A stretch of 64,000 nucleotides of DNA from Jeotgalicoccus meleagridis (GTDB lineage Bacteria > Bacillota > Bacilli > Staphylococcales > Salinicoccaceae), in contig NZ_CAJEWD010000008.1 of assembly GCF_903994045.1 (NCBI RefSeq), positions 62,001-126,000 of the forward strand, written 5' to 3'. Each line of letters begins with the position of its first letter. Positions within the stretch are counted from its first letter, which is position 1. This document shows positions 63,003 to 64,000 of this stretch, piece after piece. The translations under genes were made by a program, and so were the position numbers. Under the pieces are notes generated by a model. That model was not told the DNA's origin. It searched no databases and was given only the letters and a program-made list of their open reading frames with translations.

Positions 63003-63731
63003 TTAGCGTGATTGCTGTGCATTCGATATTAATTTTTTTACTTCATGAGGTTTCAAGTATCGATAATCGCCCTCTTTTAATCCTTCTAAAGTTAAGAAGT
63101 CAAAACGAATTCGAGTCAATTTATTCACTTTCAAACCGTAGTGTTCAAACATTCTTCTGACTTGGCGGTTACGACCTTCGTGGATAGTGATTTCAACAAT
63201 CATGTCTTTACCGACTTTATCTCTAATTACTTTAAGTTCACAAGGCGCAGTCATGCCGTCGTCTAACTTAATACCTCTTCTCATTTCATCTTGCTGATGA
63301 CGGAGAAGAATACCATCAATTTTGGCTCGGTAAGTTTTTTTCATTTCATACTTGGGATGCGTCATAAGTTGAGTGAATTCGCCATCATTCGTCACTAAGA
63401 GAATGCCTGAAGTATCGTAATCTAATCGCCCAACTGGATAGAGTCTAGCGTCGATATCATCAAAGGCATCAATGACAGTTTCTCTTTTTTTATCGTCTTC
63501 ACTCGCAGAAATTTCACCTGTCGGTTTGTAGTATAAGAGGTGGACTGGTTCTTCTTTAGTAATAACTACCCCATCGACTGTAACCTTATCTTTATCTGTC
63601 ACTTTAGTTGCGAGTTCAGTGACCGTTTTATCATTGACAGATACTCTACCATCGAGGATTAATTGTTCTGCTTTTCGGCGTGAAGTAATACCTGCATCTG
63701 CGATTTTTTTATTCAAGCGTGTACTTGTCAT
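63003..63731 (-). CDS. rluB: 23S rRNA pseudouridine synthase RluB
   Basis: A 242-residue protein: an S4 RNA-binding domain (RLNKKIADAGITSRRKAEQLI, 5-25 and following) plus an RsuA/RluB catalytic domain with YPVGRLDYDTSGILL (catalytic Asp), YRAKIDG, and EGRNRQVRRMFEHYG. It isomerises a uridine in 23S rRNA. It overlaps scpB as TAATG. The order scpB-rluB-res is the Firmicutes standard. Confidence 0.95.
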   Translation of the reverse strand: MTSTRLNKKIADAGITSRRKAEQLILDGRVSVNDKTVTELATKVTDKDKVTVDGVVITKEEPVHLLYYKPTGEISASEDDKKRETVIDAFDDIDARLYPVGRLDYDTSGILLVTNDGEFTQLMTHPKYEMKKTYRAKIDGILLRHQQDEMRRGIKLDDGMTAPCELKVIRDKVGKDMIVEITIHEGRNRQVRRMFEHYGLKVNKLTRIRFDFLTLEGLKEGDYRYLKPHEVKKLISNAQQSR

Positions 63732-64000
63732 TAATTTTGCTCCTTTAGACTATTGAAGAATAAGTCTATTTCTTCTTGTTCTGCTATCATATCATCACTT
63801 GGTAAGTCACTTAAAGATTCCAAACCAAAGACTTCTAGAAAGCGTTGTGTTGTTTCAAAATGAATGGCGCGTTCATCTGTAACGTGTTTCTTTTTGACTA
63901 AGCCCTTACCTACTAAAGTATTAATAGGTCCATCTGATACAATACCCCTAACACTTTCTATGCCAGCTCTTGTAATCGGTTGATTGTAAGCAATAATCGA
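63731..64000 (-). CDS. scpB: Segregation and condensation protein B (3' part)
   Basis: The last 89 codons, cut by the right edge; in-frame from 64000 to TAA at 63731-63733. The sequence SIIAYNQPITRAGIESVRGI is the conserved second winged-helix domain of ScpB, with KGLVKKKHVTDERAIHFETT and FLEVFGLESLSDLP following, then an acidic tail. ScpB forms the SMC-ScpA-ScpB condensin. The stop overlaps the rluB start. Confidence 0.95.
   Translation of the reverse strand, partial: SIIAYNQPITRAGIESVRGIVSDGPINTLVGKGLVKKKHVTDERAIHFETTQRFLEVFGLESLSDLPSDDMIAEQEEIDLFFNSLKEQN

Overview
The window is a dense, low-GC Firmicutes chromosome segment whose gene order is the conserved Bacillales backbone running from scpB/rluB/resABCDE through rpsA, gpsA, hup, menaquinone and aro genes, qcrABC, bshA-cca-birA, asnS, nth, pbp-recU, rnpB, dynA, thyA-dfrA, msrAB, ctpA and murG to odhAB. 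The arlRS pair beside odhA, a split cvfC homologue, an ebpS-like LysM protein and a zinc-free MsrB point to the family Staphylococcaceae. However, qcrABC and resABC (cytochrome bc complex and System II cytochrome c maturation) are absent from Staphylococcus aureus, so this is probably a relative such as Macrococcus, Salinicoccus, Jeotgalicoccus or Nosocomiicoccus. Genus assignment is inference only. Almost every gene lies on the minus strand. The exceptions are recU-pbp, the ferredoxin gene fer and a 23-codon ORF.

Layout in + coordinates. 1-2.9 kb: odhB (5' end only) and odhA, with a CcpA-type cre site in the odhA promoter spacer. 3-7.5 kb: arlS-arlR, a GNAT acetyltransferase, a PAP2 phosphatase and murG. 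7.7-11.3 kb: ctpA, deoD, a YozE protein, msrB and msrA. 11.3-16.5 kb: ypmS, dfrA, thyA, a bacilliredoxin, the split cvfC, a zinc-finger protein, an RNase H-like protein and a 5'-3' exonuclease. 16.5-22.8 kb: dynamin-like dynA, a THUMP methyltransferase, RNase P RNA, gpsB, ypsA and yppE. 22.8-26 kb (+ strand): recU and a class A penicillin-binding protein with a long Ser/Asp/Glu tail. 26.0-26.7 kb: two arrays of 51-bp tandem dyad repeats. 26.7-37.9 kb: nth, dnaD, asnS, aspB, dinG, birA, cca, bshA, a zinc metallopeptidase and a DUF1405 protein. 37.9-45.7 kb: qcrCBA, ypiF, ypiB, ypiA and aroA-aroB-aroC. 45.8-50.9 kb: ndk, hepT-menG-hepS (menaquinone), hup, yphF, yphE and gpsA. 50.9-56.4 kb: der, rpsA, plsC, cmk, an EbpS-like protein and fer. 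56.5-64 kb: ribU, resE-resD-resC-resB-resA, rluB and the 3' end of scpB.

Functionally the region joins central metabolism (2-oxoglutarate dehydrogenase), respiration (menaquinone synthesis, bc complex, cytochrome c maturation, ResDE redox sensing), envelope biogenesis (MurG, PBP, GpsB, PlsC, PAP2), thiol redox biology (BshA, bacilliredoxin, MsrAB) and genome maintenance (RecU, Nth, DinG, DnaD, HU). It is mostly housekeeping with little sign of horizontal transfer.

The most unusual observations are four. Two adjacent 51-bp repeat arrays share a conserved loop but have compensatory stem changes. cvfC is split exactly at an A7 slippery run. A small + strand gene has a promoter interleaved with the thyA promoter. 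ribU sits directly behind resE without any room for an FMN riboswitch.
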